Below, piece by piece: positions 15,211 to 24,181 of a stretch of 64,000 nt of DNA. Position numbers and translations under genes: made by a program. The DNA is from Roseivirga sp. (GTDB lineage: Bacteria; Bacteroidota; Bacteroidia; Cytophagales; Cyclobacteriaceae), in contig JAAWWF010000083.1 of assembly GCA_021404565.1 (NCBI GenBank), positions 18,747 to 82,746 of the forward strand. The letters run 5' to 3'. The stretch's first letter is position 1, and every line of letters begins with the position of its first letter. Below the pieces are notes generated by a model, which searched no databases, was not told the DNA's origin, and saw nothing but the letters and a program-made list of their open reading frames with translations.

Positions 15211-16221
15211 ATGAAAACAAACATCACTCAATGGACACCAAACCAGGTTTGGAACCATATCAATCGACTTACCCTATTTGCAGTTGTACTTTTACTTACA
15301 AGCTTTAATGCTCTGGCCACAGAGAAAGATACTGATGGCAAAAAGAACAAAGGTCACTACCCTACCTTACACAAAACCGTAGAAGTCAATGGGGTCGAGA
15401 TATTTTACAGAGAAGCCGGCAATAAGAACAAGCCTACCATTCTGCTGCTACACGGCTACCCTACCTCTTCCCATATGTTCAGAAACCTGATTGCCGACCT
15501 GTCCGACAAATATCATTTGCTGGCTCCCGACTATCCTGGCTATGGACGTAGTGAGCAGCCTCCTATGTCGGAATTTGCCTATACGTTTGACAATATGGCC
15601 AACATTGTAGAGGGCTTTATTGAGGCCATGCAAGTGGACAAATTCAGCATATACCTGATGGATTATGGTGCCCCGATCGGCTATCGCATTGCTCACAAAT
15701 ATCCTGAAAGAGTGCAATCGCTTATCGTACAAAATGGCAATGCCTACGTGGAGGGAATGACTGAATTCTGGGATCCTCTGAGAAAATACTGGAAAGACCG
15801 CAGTAGTGAAAACGGCAAAGCTTTGGAGCCCTTTCATCAAATCGGAGGCCTGCAATGGCAATACCTGCATGGGGTACAGGACAGTTCTAAAATCAGCCCT
15901 GACAACTGGTATGTAGACTTACAGCACCTAACCCGTCCTGAAAACAATGAAATTCAGTTGGCCATGTTTTACGACTACCAAAACAATGTAAAACTCTACC
16001 CCCAGTGGCAAGCCTACTTCAGAGCCTATCAACCTCCTACCCTGATCGTATGGGGAAAGAATGATCACATATTCCCGGCCTCTGGTGCACACCCCTATAA
16101 AAAGGACATCAGAAAGGTGGATTTTCATCTGCTGAATACCGGTCACTTCGCCCTTGAAGAGGAAGGTGATACGATAGCCGGATATATCGATGTTTTTATG
16201 AGAAAAAACAAGATCAGATAA
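15211..16221 (+). CDS. Exported alpha/beta hydrolase (epoxide hydrolase / dehalogenase type)
   Basis: This 336-residue hydrolase has a signal-like hydrophobic segment at about 18-37, then the alpha/beta fold. It has LLHGYPTSSHMFRNL (oxyanion hole), PDYPGYGRSEQP, and a nucleophile elbow where the nucleophile is Asp (YLMDYGAPIG, about residue 147). The acid is probably in WGKNDHIFP and the catalytic His in NTGHFALEEE. An Asp nucleophile points to epoxide hydrolase, haloalkane or haloacid dehalogenase relatives rather than a serine esterase. Transcription is probably controlled by the adjacent TetR through the palindrome just upstream. Confidence 0.85.
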   Translation: MKTNITQWTPNQVWNHINRLTLFAVVLLLTSFNALATEKDTDGKKNKGHYPTLHKTVEVNGVEIFYREAGNKNKPTILLLHGYPTSSHMFRNLIADLSDKYHLLAPDYPGYGRSEQPPMSEFAYTFDNMANIVEGFIEAMQVDKFSIYLMDYGAPIGYRIAHKYPERVQSLIVQNGNAYVEGMTEFWDPLRKYWKDRSSENGKALEPFHQIGGLQWQYLHGVQDSSKISPDNWYVDLQHLTRPENNEIQLAMFYDYQNNVKLYPQWQAYFRAYQPPTLIVWGKNDHIFPASGAHPYKKDIRKVDFHLLNTGHFALEEEGDTIAGYIDVFMRKNKIR

Positions 16222-16235
16222 AGACAACCTTATCC

Positions 16236-16272
16236 CCCTCTCTGTGGTTCAGGAACTAACAGGGAGGGTTTT
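16236..16272 (+). terminator. Terminator after the hydrolase gene
   Basis: CCCTCTCTGT (16236-16245) pairs with ACAGGGAGGG (16259-16268) with one wobble, followed by TTTT. It ends the TetR-hydrolase unit. Confidence 0.6.
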
Positions 16273-16298
16273 AACTTTCAAATTTAAACCAGCATACC

Positions 16299-16886
16299 AT
16301 GTCACAGAATTTTATGCAACTGGCTTTTACAGATAGTGTAAAAGAAGAGCAGGAGAAATACGGGTCCAGGGTCAGCTATCAGCGGATGGAAGACCGTAAT
16401 CCGAACCAGACCAAACTCTCTATCAGAGAAACTCACTTTATAGAACAACGAGACGGTTTTTATCTCTCCACTGTGGGAGAAAACGGCTGGCCTTATGTGC
16501 AGTTCCGTGGAGGGCCAAGGGGCTTTCTCAAATCGGTTGATGCCAATACCCTGGCCTATGCCGACTTTCGGGGTAATATGCAGTACATCAGCAGTGGCAA
16601 CATGAAAACCACCAAGAAGGCAGCACTTATTCTGCTGGACTACGCTTCACGTACCCGTATTAAAATCTGGGCTGAGACAGAAATACTTGACCCTGAAGAG
16701 CATCCGGAAATGCTGGAAAAACTCACCAATGATAACTATCAGGCCAAAATCGAGCGGATCGTAGTGTTTCGTATCAAGGGCTTTGACTGGAACTGTCCTC
16801 AACATATTACACCAAAATTCACTTTTGAAGAGATGAAAGAACTGGTGAAACAAAACCCGGAGTTGCTCGAAGAATTGAAGGGTTGA
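16299..16886 (+). CDS. Pyridoxamine 5'-phosphate oxidase-family flavoprotein
   Basis: This 195-residue protein has the split-barrel fold of the PNPOx family. Visible blocks are FIEQRDGFYLSTVGENGWPYVQFRGGPRGF (the strand pair that usually starts the FMN site), LAYADFRGNMQYISSGN, and ALILLDYASRTRIKIWAETEI. The conserved C-terminal Arg/Trp set of true PdxH is missing, so it is more likely a general FMN-binding oxidoreductase of the stand-alone family than a pyridoxine biosynthesis enzyme. It may be co-expressed with the deaminase gene that follows after a hairpin. Confidence 0.85.
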   Translation: MSQNFMQLAFTDSVKEEQEKYGSRVSYQRMEDRNPNQTKLSIRETHFIEQRDGFYLSTVGENGWPYVQFRGGPRGFLKSVDANTLAYADFRGNMQYISSGNMKTTKKAALILLDYASRTRIKIWAETEILDPEEHPEMLEKLTNDNYQAKIERIVVFRIKGFDWNCPQHITPKFTFEEMKELVKQNPELLEELKG

Positions 16887-16916
16887 GTAAAGTCAGGAGA
16901 ACGCAACAGGACATCG

Positions 16917-16937
16917 GTCGAAGCGAGACGCTTCGAC
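16917..16937. repeat. Intergenic hairpin
   Basis: GTCGAAGCG (16917-16925) and CGCTTCGAC (16929-16937) form a perfect 9-bp stem over AGA. It sits between two same-direction genes without a T-run, so it is more likely an mRNA processing or attenuating hairpin than a full terminator. Confidence 0.4.
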
Positions 16938-16961
16938 TGGTCAGCACAAACCCGATACAAA

Positions 16962-17429
16962 ATGAATGAACACGAAAAATACATGAGCCAATGCCTGAAA
17001 CTTGGCAGAGAATCCATGAAACTGGGGAATGCTCCTGTCGGCTCCGTTCTGGTTTTGAATGGAAAGATTATCGGGGAAGGTCTCGAGTTGGGTAAAACCA
17101 AAAACGACATCACCTACCATGCGGAAATCGAAGCAATCCGCGATGCCCTGAAGAACCTGAAGACCTCTAAACTCACAGGAGCAATACTATATACCACGCA
17201 TGAACCTTGCCTGATGTGTTCCTATGCCATTCGGCACTATGAAATAGCAGAGGTGCATTATGGGCTGGCAACGGGAGAAATTGGAGGGCATTCGTCAGAA
17301 CACAAAATACTGCAAACAAAGCAGATCTCCCGTTGGTCAGGTCCTCCGGTGATACAAGGAGGAGTGCTGGAACAGGCATGTCAGGAGTTACACAACGAGT
17401 TTGTAGCAGCCAAAGAAGCAAATCAATGA
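16962..17429 (+). CDS. Nucleoside/CMP-type deaminase
   Basis: This 155-residue zinc enzyme belongs to the cytidine/deoxycytidylate deaminase superfamily. The zinc site is complete: His-Ala-Glu in TYHAEIEAIRDAL (about residues 49-51) and Pro-Cys-x-x-Cys in HEPCLMCSYAI (about 82-86). The N-terminal helix (YMSQCLKLGRESMKLGNAPVGSVLV) is like TadA and guanine deaminases. Substrate cannot be settled: a housekeeping tRNA adenosine deaminase would keep a more typical TadA core, so a free-base or nucleoside deaminase is likelier. Its stop overlaps the start of the next gene (ATGA). Confidence 0.88.
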   Translation: MNEHEKYMSQCLKLGRESMKLGNAPVGSVLVLNGKIIGEGLELGKTKNDITYHAEIEAIRDALKNLKTSKLTGAILYTTHEPCLMCSYAIRHYEIAEVHYGLATGEIGGHSSEHKILQTKQISRWSGPPVIQGGVLEQACQELHNEFVAAKEANQ

Positions 17430-17662
17430 TTATCCTCTATCATCCGGAAGGAATACCTGAAGCGGACAAATGGAAGGATCAGTTGGAACAAATGAATGCG
17501 GCCCATCTGTTAGTGAAGTCAGAGCAGGGAGCACCTTACCTCAAAGAAGGAAAACGGGAAGTGAAAGGAGTTGCGGCAATTGATGCCTTTCTGGCTGAGT
17601 ATAAAACCTTTATGTCTAGCTGGAATCAGGACCGCTGTGATATGTGGTTCTTTGATGAATAA
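17426..17662 (+). CDS. Small hypothetical protein coupled to the deaminase
   Basis: The ATG at 17426 overlaps the deaminase stop (ATGA at 17426-17429), giving a 78-residue soluble protein starting MIILYHPEGIPEADKW. It has a beta-alpha pattern somewhat like a small thioredoxin or glutaredoxin half (a KEGKREVKGVAAIDAFL segment like the end of a thioredoxin fold) but no CxxC motif. No function is assigned. Translational coupling suggests a role related to the deaminase. Confidence 0.6.
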   Translation: MIILYHPEGIPEADKWKDQLEQMNAAHLLVKSEQGAPYLKEGKREVKGVAAIDAFLAEYKTFMSSWNQDRCDMWFFDE

Positions 17663-17709
17663 GCCAGACCATCCTGTCAACCAGAACGGTCTGTCCCATT
17701 CGGTCCTGA

Positions 17710-18039
17710 TCAACGGGCTACTGTATAAGCAGCAACAGCGTTATCACCTTTGGTGATGGTGGCATTAATGGTAGGGCCAAAAGATTGTTTAAATGTGGCA
17801 CTGTTGTCTTTTCCATTCAACGTGAAATAGAGAAAGATGAAATTATTCAGGGCGATCGTGCCCTTAATTTCACCTCCCTCCTCAATGGTGCCTGTTGCTG
17901 AAAAATGAGCTATGACTCCCTTTTTAATCACCTTGGGTAATTTCGTAGTCCATTCAGCACCTCCTGTCAGGCTGGCTTCCGTCACATCAGTGCTGTCTGA
18001 GTCGGTGTAGTCAATCGTTCCTTTTACTGATACTTGCAT
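17710..18039 (-). CDS. Hypothetical beta-rich protein
   Basis: This 109-residue protein has no signal peptide and alternating hydrophobic/polar residues typical of an all-beta sandwich, with many Thr and Gly and no Cys. I do not recognise the family. It is convergent with the preceding gene pair, and the neighbouring MFS gene lies on the same strand, ending 85 nt upstream of its start. No motif hints at a function. Confidence 0.5.
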   Translation of the reverse strand: MQVSVKGTIDYTDSDSTDVTEASLTGGAEWTTKLPKVIKKGVIAHFSATGTIEEGGEIKGTIALNNFIFLYFTLNGKDNSATFKQSFGPTINATITKGDNAVAAYTVAR

Positions 18040-18123
18040 AGTGTTTTGATTTATAAATTAAAAAGTACCAGCAAATTAGAACGATTCAGGGTCTCTTAAA
18101 GGATTTTATCAGGAAAACCGTCT

Positions 18124-19347
18124 CTAAGCTGTCTTTTTGGCCTGGTCGGTCAGTTTTTTCAAAAAGAACAGTGCTACAAGCAAAAGTCCCATGGGAATCA
18201 GGGTGTAAGTAAAAGCAGAACTGGCTCCCACCTCTTTGAATAAAATCCCGATTAACCTGGAGCCAAGCGAACCTCCCAAAGCTGAGAATATGATGATCAG
18301 ACCCGACATAGGGCTGTGCAGGCTTTTGGGCAAAGCGCTCAGTACCACTGAATTTAGAAGTGGGTAAATCGGAGCAATAAACAATCCTACAATAGGGAAT
18401 GCATAACCAATTAGCGGGATATCACCCAGTGTTTCAACACCACTGATGTTCGCCCCAACAGCCTTGGGTAATACGAAAACGACCACCCCCATTGCACCGA
18501 TAATACAGAAAACCAGTACTGTAACCCAGGAGAATTTCTGAGCGAGATATCCTGCAAGAATCCGCCCTACCCCAAGTGAAATTGCCAGGATGCTGGCCAT
18601 CATAATGGCAATGTTTTCCGGCAGGTTCAATACGGTATTGTTAAAGGTCGGCAGCCAGGTCATAATTCCCTGTTCGATCATAACAAAGAGGAAGGCACTG
18701 ACTACAAAAACGATCACCAGGATTCGGAACAGAAGTTGGAACATAGCTGCAAAGTCTTCCATCAGGTTGCTTCCGGGGATTTCTTCCTGCTCTGAAAAAT
18801 CTGCACGGAGCAAAAAGAGGAAGGACAGTATGGCCAGTCCGGAGAGTAACCAATAAACATTGAGCCAGGCATCAGGGTCGCTTTCGGAATTGAAGGCCGG
18901 AAAGAGAAAGTAAGCCAGGGCGATGCCAAACATAAAGAAACCCTCAATATTACTCATGAGGCTGTTATGCTCCTTCTCTCCATTGGTAACCAAACCGATG
19001 GACGCATAAACCGAGACCTTGACCAGTGCAAATGATACACCTACGCAGGCGAACAGGAGTTTTGCCGACCAAAAGGAATTACCAAAATACATGCTGACAC
19101 AGGCCACTGAAACAAGTCCCAACGCTATCAACATAGCCTTTTTATAGCCAATTCTCGGTAAAAAAGAGGCTACCAGAAAAGAGACAATGGCAATGGGCAT
19201 ATCTTTAAACAACTCCAGCACACTCGCTTCGACCTCATCTACCCCATAGATATTCTGGGATTTGAGAATAACAATGCCCACACTATTGAGCAAAATGGCA
19301 AAGACGAAATAATTGATATAAAGCGAGAGCTTAATCGGGTTTTTCAT
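18124..19347 (-). CDS. MFS transporter
   Basis: This 407-residue major facilitator has about twelve membrane segments. The N-terminal part carries a conserved loop between helices 2 and 3 (FLPRIGYKKAMLIALGL) like the MFS signature, and the VTNGEKEHNSLMSNIEGFFMFG stretch resembles the family that includes FucP-like sugar permeases. The substrate is not readable from sequence, and no sugar-catabolic gene adjoins. It is divergent from the serine carboxypeptidase gene, sharing a 169-nt intergenic region. Confidence 0.85.
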   Translation of the reverse strand: MKNPIKLSLYINYFVFAILLNSVGIVILKSQNIYGVDEVEASVLELFKDMPIAIVSFLVASFLPRIGYKKAMLIALGLVSVACVSMYFGNSFWSAKLLFACVGVSFALVKVSVYASIGLVTNGEKEHNSLMSNIEGFFMFGIALAYFLFPAFNSESDPDAWLNVYWLLSGLAILSFLFLLRADFSEQEEIPGSNLMEDFAAMFQLLFRILVIVFVVSAFLFVMIEQGIMTWLPTFNNTVLNLPENIAIMMASILAISLGVGRILAGYLAQKFSWVTVLVFCIIGAMGVVVFVLPKAVGANISGVETLGDIPLIGYAFPIVGLFIAPIYPLLNSVVLSALPKSLHSPMSGLIIIFSALGGSLGSRLIGILFKEVGASSAFTYTLIPMGLLLVALFFLKKLTDQAKKTA

Positions 19348-19516
19348 GGCGCGTTTCGTTAAGGAGGATTCGGTTAACTCATCAATTAATAAAAAAATCC
19401 TGAGTCAGGCACTGTTTGCGACAGACAAAAACTGTCCCCCACCTTCCTGCATACTTTAAATGCTCTTTCAGCAGAATTTAACTATTTTGAAGGAACACAA
19501 CCGAATATTTAAGACT

Positions 19517-21034
19517 ATGATCCGAAAAGCCAGCCTTAGTAGCATGCTCTTTATCTGCTGTACTCTCTTTGCATTCGCCCAGGAACGCAACATCTCTGAA
19601 AAACCCGATGTGGCAAAAAGCCGACAAACCCTTGCCATCAATGGCGAAACGCTTCAACTAAACACGGCAGCCGGAACAATGCGGGTACGCGATGAAAACA
19701 ACATACCAATTGCCAATTTCGGTTTTACCAGCTACAGCAAGGCAGACGGAAAAAGCGGCAATATTGACAAAAACCGACCGATTATGTTTGCCTATAATGG
19801 TGGTCCGGGGTCTTCCTCTTTCTGGCTCCATATGGGAGTATTGGGTCCAAAACGCATTGTGGTTGATGACCCAAACTTCAATAAGGCCGCCCCCTATCAG
19901 TTGGTTAATAACGAGTATTCTGTGCTGGACATGGCCGACCTGGTCATGATCGACCCTGTTGGCACGGGGCTGAGTGTACCTATAGGAGACGCTGAATTCA
20001 AAGATTTCTGGGGAGTTGATCAGGACATCCGAAGTATCAGCCTTTTTATCACCCAATACCTGATTGAGCATGGCCGTATGAACTCTCCCAAATACCTGTT
20101 AGGAGAAAGTTATGGGACCTTCAGAAATGCCGGTGTGATGAACAGGTTACTGAACCAGGGCATCGCGCTTAACGGGGTGATTATGGTTTCCGCAGTTTTT
20201 GATCTGCGTACGCTTATGTTTCCACCCGATGATGATATGCCTTATATCGTACACTTTCCCACCTACGCTGCCACTGCCTGGTACCACAATCAGGTAAAAG
20301 ATCGGCCCGATCAACTGGAGGCCTACCTGGATGTAATCAGACAATTTACCAGCGAGGTATATGTACCCGCGCTCTTTCTGGGCGATGCCATAGCCCCAGA
20401 GGCAAAAGAGGCAGTAGCCAGTAACCTGGCAGATTTCACCGGCATTGCTGCAGACTACTGGATGAAAGCAGACCTTCGGGTAACCGCCAGCGAGTTCTTT
20501 GCCGAGTTTTTAAGGGAAAACCGTGAAACGGTCGGTCGACTGGATTCTCGCTATACCGGCATCAGCCAGGATGGTATTGCCCAGAATGGTGCCTTCGATC
20601 CGCAAAGCTCAGCTATCTCTCCAGCCTATACCCAGGGATTTCTCAACTACCTGCATGAAACGCTTGGAGTTAGTAAGGAGCTCACCTATTCGATTACTGC
20701 CGGCCGCAGACCAGGCTTTGAATGGGACTGGACTCATCAGGGCAATGGTGGCTGGGGTGGCAGCATGGCAGCCATCAATACCGGACCAGATATGGCGCAG
20801 GCACTCTCACGCGACCCTAACCTAAAGGTTTTAATCCTCAATGGTTACTATGATGTGGCCACCGTATTCTACGGGGTAGAGCATTCAATCAACCACTTGG
20901 GCCTGCCCCCCGAAATCAGAAATAACATTATTATGGAGTACTATGAGGCAGGTCATATGATGTATACACATCAGCCTTCACTGGTTAAATTCAAAAAAGA
21001 TGTAGGAGACTTTATCAAGAATACGTCCAATTGA
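19517..21034 (+). CDS. Serine carboxypeptidase (S10 family)
   Basis: This exported peptidase is about 505 residues when started at ATG 19517, which gives a clean signal peptide (MIRKASLSSMLFICCTLFAFA). An upstream in-frame ATG at 19460 would add 19 charged residues before the signal. S10 blocks are present: FAYNGGPGSSSFWLHMGVLGP (oxyanion region), MIDPVGTGLSVP, nucleophile Ser in LLGESYGTFR, Asp in ILNGYYDVAT, and His in YEAGHMMYTH. It should release C-terminal residues from peptides in the periplasm. It is followed by lspA after 44 nt. Confidence 0.92.
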   Translation: MIRKASLSSMLFICCTLFAFAQERNISEKPDVAKSRQTLAINGETLQLNTAAGTMRVRDENNIPIANFGFTSYSKADGKSGNIDKNRPIMFAYNGGPGSSSFWLHMGVLGPKRIVVDDPNFNKAAPYQLVNNEYSVLDMADLVMIDPVGTGLSVPIGDAEFKDFWGVDQDIRSISLFITQYLIEHGRMNSPKYLLGESYGTFRNAGVMNRLLNQGIALNGVIMVSAVFDLRTLMFPPDDDMPYIVHFPTYAATAWYHNQVKDRPDQLEAYLDVIRQFTSEVYVPALFLGDAIAPEAKEAVASNLADFTGIAADYWMKADLRVTASEFFAEFLRENRETVGRLDSRYTGISQDGIAQNGAFDPQSSAISPAYTQGFLNYLHETLGVSKELTYSITAGRRPGFEWDWTHQGNGGWGGSMAAINTGPDMAQALSRDPNLKVLILNGYYDVATVFYGVEHSINHLGLPPEIRNNIIMEYYEAGHMMYTHQPSLVKFKKDVGDFIKNTSN

Positions 21035-21078
21035 GCAAATAATAATCGATTTTCACTAGCTTTCGGGAAATTTTCGGA

Positions 21079-21603
21079 ATGAACGCCAGACTAGTCAGAA
21101 CGCTTAGTATCATCTTGTTAATTGTCGCCAATATCAGCTGCGATCAGGTGAGTAAATCTATGGCCAGGGAACAGATAGAATACGGAGAGCAAATTGAAGT
21201 GGCAGGAAGGGCCCTGATGCTGACCAAAGTAGAAAATAAAGGGGCTTTTCTCGGACTGGGTTCCGACCTGCCCGAATGGCTGAAGGACATACTACTCCTT
21301 GGACTACCCGGCCTGGTGATGATAGGAATATTTGTTTTTCTACTCATCAAACCCGACCTGACCAAAACTACCATAGCCGGCCTTACTTTTATCGTAGGCG
21401 GGGGCATTGGTAATTTGTACGACCGTATTCTTTATGGAGAGGTCACCGACTTCCTTCATATGGACTTTGGCGGGGTTTTCAGAACGGGCATCTTCAATAT
21501 GGCAGATGTGTCGGTAATGGTAGGCACCGGTCTTATTCTGTTGGAAAGCTTCAAGAAGGATAAGTCGAAAGAAACCACGCCAGCCGATTCGGCACAGGCC
21601 TGA
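21079..21603 (+). CDS. lspA: Lipoprotein signal peptidase (signal peptidase II)
   Basis: This 174-residue inner-membrane aspartyl protease cleaves the signal of prolipoproteins. Four membrane segments are visible. The conserved motifs are in order: SCDQVSKSMA near the N-terminus (position of the family's D-Q-x-S/T-K), VENKGAFLGLG (usual N-x-G-A-x-G), the Asn/Asp block GGGIGNLYDRILYGEVTDFLH, and the catalytic Asp block FNMADVSVMVG. The last two carry the two catalytic Asp residues. It is convergent, 12 nt apart, with the esterase gene at 21616. Confidence 0.93.
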   Translation: MNARLVRTLSIILLIVANISCDQVSKSMAREQIEYGEQIEVAGRALMLTKVENKGAFLGLGSDLPEWLKDILLLGLPGLVMIGIFVFLLIKPDLTKTTIAGLTFIVGGGIGNLYDRILYGEVTDFLHMDFGGVFRTGIFNMADVSVMVGTGLILLESFKKDKSKETTPADSAQA

Positions 21604-21615
21604 TTTAACAGCTGA

Positions 21616-22467
21616 TCAATCAGCTGCAGATTTTTTCTTACTAAACATCCAGTTGAAAACGGACCTGTTAAAAGGATCGTTGAGTCGGTTTTCCTGCCCC
21701 ATTCCCGTTTCATCATAAGTTCGGGTCCAGGCATCGTGCCCCACTCCCGGATAGGTGGTAACCAGCGCCCTCACCTTAGGGTTGGCTGCATTAATAGCAT
21801 CTACAATTTGTTTAGAACCCCGTTCAAAGGGTATCACCCGGTCATCCTCCCCATGAAAAGCCCAGATAGGTACATCACCAAAGGTTGATACCAGGTTCTC
21901 TGCACCAGCACCGGCAATGGGTACTGCAGCCGCAGGTTTGGCCCGGCTCCCCAGGTTGCGGATGTATTCAAAAATGCCCACTCCACCAATGCTGATACCG
22001 GTAATATAGATACGCGAAGGGTTTACCCTATACTTACTTTCAAGGTGCTCTATAAAGCTATGCACCTTATTGGGTTGCCAGTCGAAATCGGTAATCATCA
22101 GTTGAGGCGAAGCCACCAGCATAGGGTACTCCGGATTCCAGCTACCCTCCTCAATCAGTTTAGGCGGACCGTTTCTCAATACCTTGAAGAGGTCATTTTG
22201 CTGTACGGGGTCACCAAAGTCGGAGATTCCGTGCAGATAGATCAGTAGTGGATAGTCCTCACCTACATTAGCATAGTCCCCCGGCTCGTACATATAGTAG
22301 GCGTAATCCGGCCCGTTGGCCTGTAAGGGAATAGCACTATGTGTGCCGCCTGTATCTCTGGCCAGTGATATCAGATCTGATTTGGCCGTATCGACAAACG
22401 GAGATTGTTCATCAGCCCCACAGGCTGATACGAGTAATATTAAAAATAACAGGCTGAAATACTTCAT
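21616..22467 (-). CDS. Lipoprotein alpha/beta hydrolase (esterase-like)
   Basis: This 283-residue protein has a lipoprotein signal with lipobox LVSAC (Cys about residue 16). The hydrolase fold shows LIYLHGISDFGDP (oxyanion), nucleophile Ser in YITGISIGGVGIFEY (about 156), Asp in FHGEDDRVIPFE and His in YPGVGHDAW. This arrangement is found in the PHB-depolymerase/phospholipase-like and carboxylesterase relatives. The true substrate is unknown. It is probably anchored in the outer membrane facing the periplasm or outside. Confidence 0.83.
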   Translation of the reverse strand: MKYFSLLFLILLVSACGADEQSPFVDTAKSDLISLARDTGGTHSAIPLQANGPDYAYYMYEPGDYANVGEDYPLLIYLHGISDFGDPVQQNDLFKVLRNGPPKLIEEGSWNPEYPMLVASPQLMITDFDWQPNKVHSFIEHLESKYRVNPSRIYITGISIGGVGIFEYIRNLGSRAKPAAAVPIAGAGAENLVSTFGDVPIWAFHGEDDRVIPFERGSKQIVDAINAANPKVRALVTTYPGVGHDAWTRTYDETGMGQENRLNDPFNRSVFNWMFSKKKSAAD

Positions 22468-22644
22468 AAGTGCTTTTCCGGAAGTCTATCAAGATAGATA
22501 CAGCGTTTCTGTTCTTTGGTCAGGCAACACACCAAGTATTACATTAGTCTTCAGAAACCTTCTTCCTTTTGGAAGATATGATATAATCACAAATAATTAT
22601 TAGTTTCCCTTAGTATTCGTTCATACAACTAACCAGACCTGAGA

Positions 22645-23202
22645 ATGTTGATTTCAGGTCTTCTTTACAACAGCAAGGTGGTATACTATTCAGTGATTGA
22701 CGTGATCTTCCCAATTGTTTTTGGGGCTTTCCTGCCATTTATTATCATCCTCTTGGTACGACTGTATAAGGAAGTCAGAGTCATTCAACAGTCACCGGAA
22801 CCAAATCAGTTTATCTTTAAGCAGAGTATCTGGGAGGTACTGTTCCCCATCCTCTTCCTGATCAGCATGACTCTTCCTAATTGGGATAGGATAAGAACAA
22901 TCCATTTTATTTTCGGTGTAATAGTCCTCTTGCTTGTAGTTTTTCGATTCTTCTCAAACAAGCTCATCATCGTCTTTGAAAAAGAAGGATTGAGAACAAA
23001 CAACCAGCGTTTAAAGGTTAAATCTGCCAACATCAGGGCTATCAGAATTTCGGATCATGAGGTGACTTTTCATACAGCAAAGTTCCCAAAACGCCACAGG
23101 TTGTATATAGAAAAGCTTGAGGGCAAAGAATGGAAAGAGCTTCAGGAAGAGGTCTCCAGATATGCTTCCCAATTTGATCACATTGAAATTGAAAGGGTAT
23201 GA
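22645..23202 (+). CDS. Small membrane protein with C-terminal PH-like domain, paralogue 1 of 3
   Basis: This 185-residue protein has three hydrophobic segments (about 17-40, 66-84, 90-108), then a soluble beta-rich domain ending SRYASQFDHIEIERV. The tail is nearly identical to the end of the gene at 23353 (YASQFDHIEVERA). Both share SPE-x-N-x-FIF after the first helix, and the gene at 24969 has the same plan. The C-terminal domain looks like the bacterial PH-like fold found in small membrane proteins of this phylum. Function unknown. The three genes arose by duplication. Confidence 0.7.
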   Translation: MLISGLLYNSKVVYYSVIDVIFPIVFGAFLPFIIILLVRLYKEVRVIQQSPEPNQFIFKQSIWEVLFPILFLISMTLPNWDRIRTIHFIFGVIVLLLVVFRFFSNKLIIVFEKEGLRTNNQRLKVKSANIRAIRISDHEVTFHTAKFPKRHRLYIEKLEGKEWKELQEEVSRYASQFDHIEIERV

Positions 23203-23287
23203 CTCACCAGGTGTTCAGGATGATTAAACCCGATTACCTACTGTTAATTAGCATACAACACAAATTCAATTAATAGGTATATTTAAC

Positions 23288-23311
23288 CATGAACCAAGTG
23301 CTTGGTTCATG
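23288..23311. promoter_or_regulatory. Perfect palindrome between paralogous genes
   Basis: CATGAACCAAG (23288-23298), two bases, and the exact complement (23301-23311) give 11-bp arms. It lies 42 nt before the start of the second paralogue. The size and spacing match a dimeric repressor site; no T-run follows. Confidence 0.55.
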
Positions 23312-23352
23312 CGCGAGTAGTGTCGTTTTTCACATTTCCAGTTCAGCGTAAT

Positions 23353-23868
23353 ATGACATTTGTCGAAGAATACTATTTTCTGTTTCTCAGCCTTATTTTA
23401 GCTATAGTCCTCAGCTCGATAGTGAGGGATACACTGGCGATAAAAGCAATCCGTAAATCACCTGAGTCCAATGAGTTCATTTTCAGACGTAATCGATGGT
23501 CAGTTTTATGGATAACTGTTTTTATAGCTGGTAACTCATTGACTCATTGGGAGGGCTGGACTTTGGGAATTATACTCCTGCTTACCTTATTTTCTATAGT
23601 GGTTGCTATATCGCTAATCTATAACTCTGAGGTTGTTCGACTCAACTCTGACTCAATAACTATTAACGGCAGTCGCGAAAAGGTCAAAGTAGCCGATATT
23701 ACCGGTGTTAGCATTACGGATAGTGAAATCGCTATTCACACGAAAAAATACATCAACCATCATCGCTTAATGACCAAAGATCTGATGGATAAGAAGTGGC
23801 CGGACTTTCAGACAGCCCTGGAGCAATATGCGTCTCAATTTGATCACATTGAAGTTGAACGGGCATAA
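23353..23868 (+). CDS. Small membrane protein with C-terminal PH-like domain, paralogue 2 of 3
   Basis: The start is taken at ATG 23353 (MTFVEEYYF). An upstream TTG at 23302 would place the start inside the palindrome. The 171-residue protein has a first helix (about 9-27), the KSPESNEFIFRRNRW segment shared with paralogue 1, two more helices, and a soluble domain ending YASQFDHIEVERA. It is probably a tandem duplicate, functionally unknown. The palindrome in front suggests it is regulated separately from paralogue 1. Confidence 0.68.
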   Translation: MTFVEEYYFLFLSLILAIVLSSIVRDTLAIKAIRKSPESNEFIFRRNRWSVLWITVFIAGNSLTHWEGWTLGIILLLTLFSIVVAISLIYNSEVVRLNSDSITINGSREKVKVADITGVSITDSEIAIHTKKYINHHRLMTKDLMDKKWPDFQTALEQYASQFDHIEVERA

Positions 23869-23925
23869 CCATTTGGGAAGTGTTAAGAACAACCCTTTTT
23901 CAGGCCGTAAAAGATAAAGACTGGA

Positions 23926-24081
23926 TTACAATAACAACCACAGCAAAATCACCAGAAGCAGCAATACAGCCACCCAGATCGTCCCCTTCGCCTGGGTCGG
24001 AAACTCATATTGACAAATAGGACAAACCTCTTCAGTCTGATCTATTTCCATAGCACAGGAGGGACATTCTTTCTTCTTCAT
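23926..24081 (-). CDS. Zinc-ribbon membrane peptide
   Basis: A 51-residue frame starts with ATG at 24081. It has two Cys pairs (ECPSC at 5-9 and VCPICQYEF at 19-27) that form a treble-clef-like zinc ribbon, followed by one membrane helix of Leu/Val to the C-terminus. Small ribbon-plus-helix proteins are common in Bacteroidota. It lies between paralogue 2 and the CPBP protease, on the opposite strand. Confidence 0.6.
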   Translation of the reverse strand: MKKKECPSCAMEIDQTEEVCPICQYEFPTQAKGTIWVAVLLLLVILLWLLL

Positions 24082-24181
24082 GACTATTATTGTCTTTGAA
24101 AGCTAGTGCTTCGCCAGAGGAAAGCAAAATTTTCTCATCTTGATTGCTAACCATCGCCTCCCTTAAGGGACTAAAAAACGC

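Noticed and set aside
17333-17425. Upstream extension of the small gene at 17426
   Set aside because: It would lie inside the deaminase gene; the ATGA overlap at 17426 is a normal coupled start.
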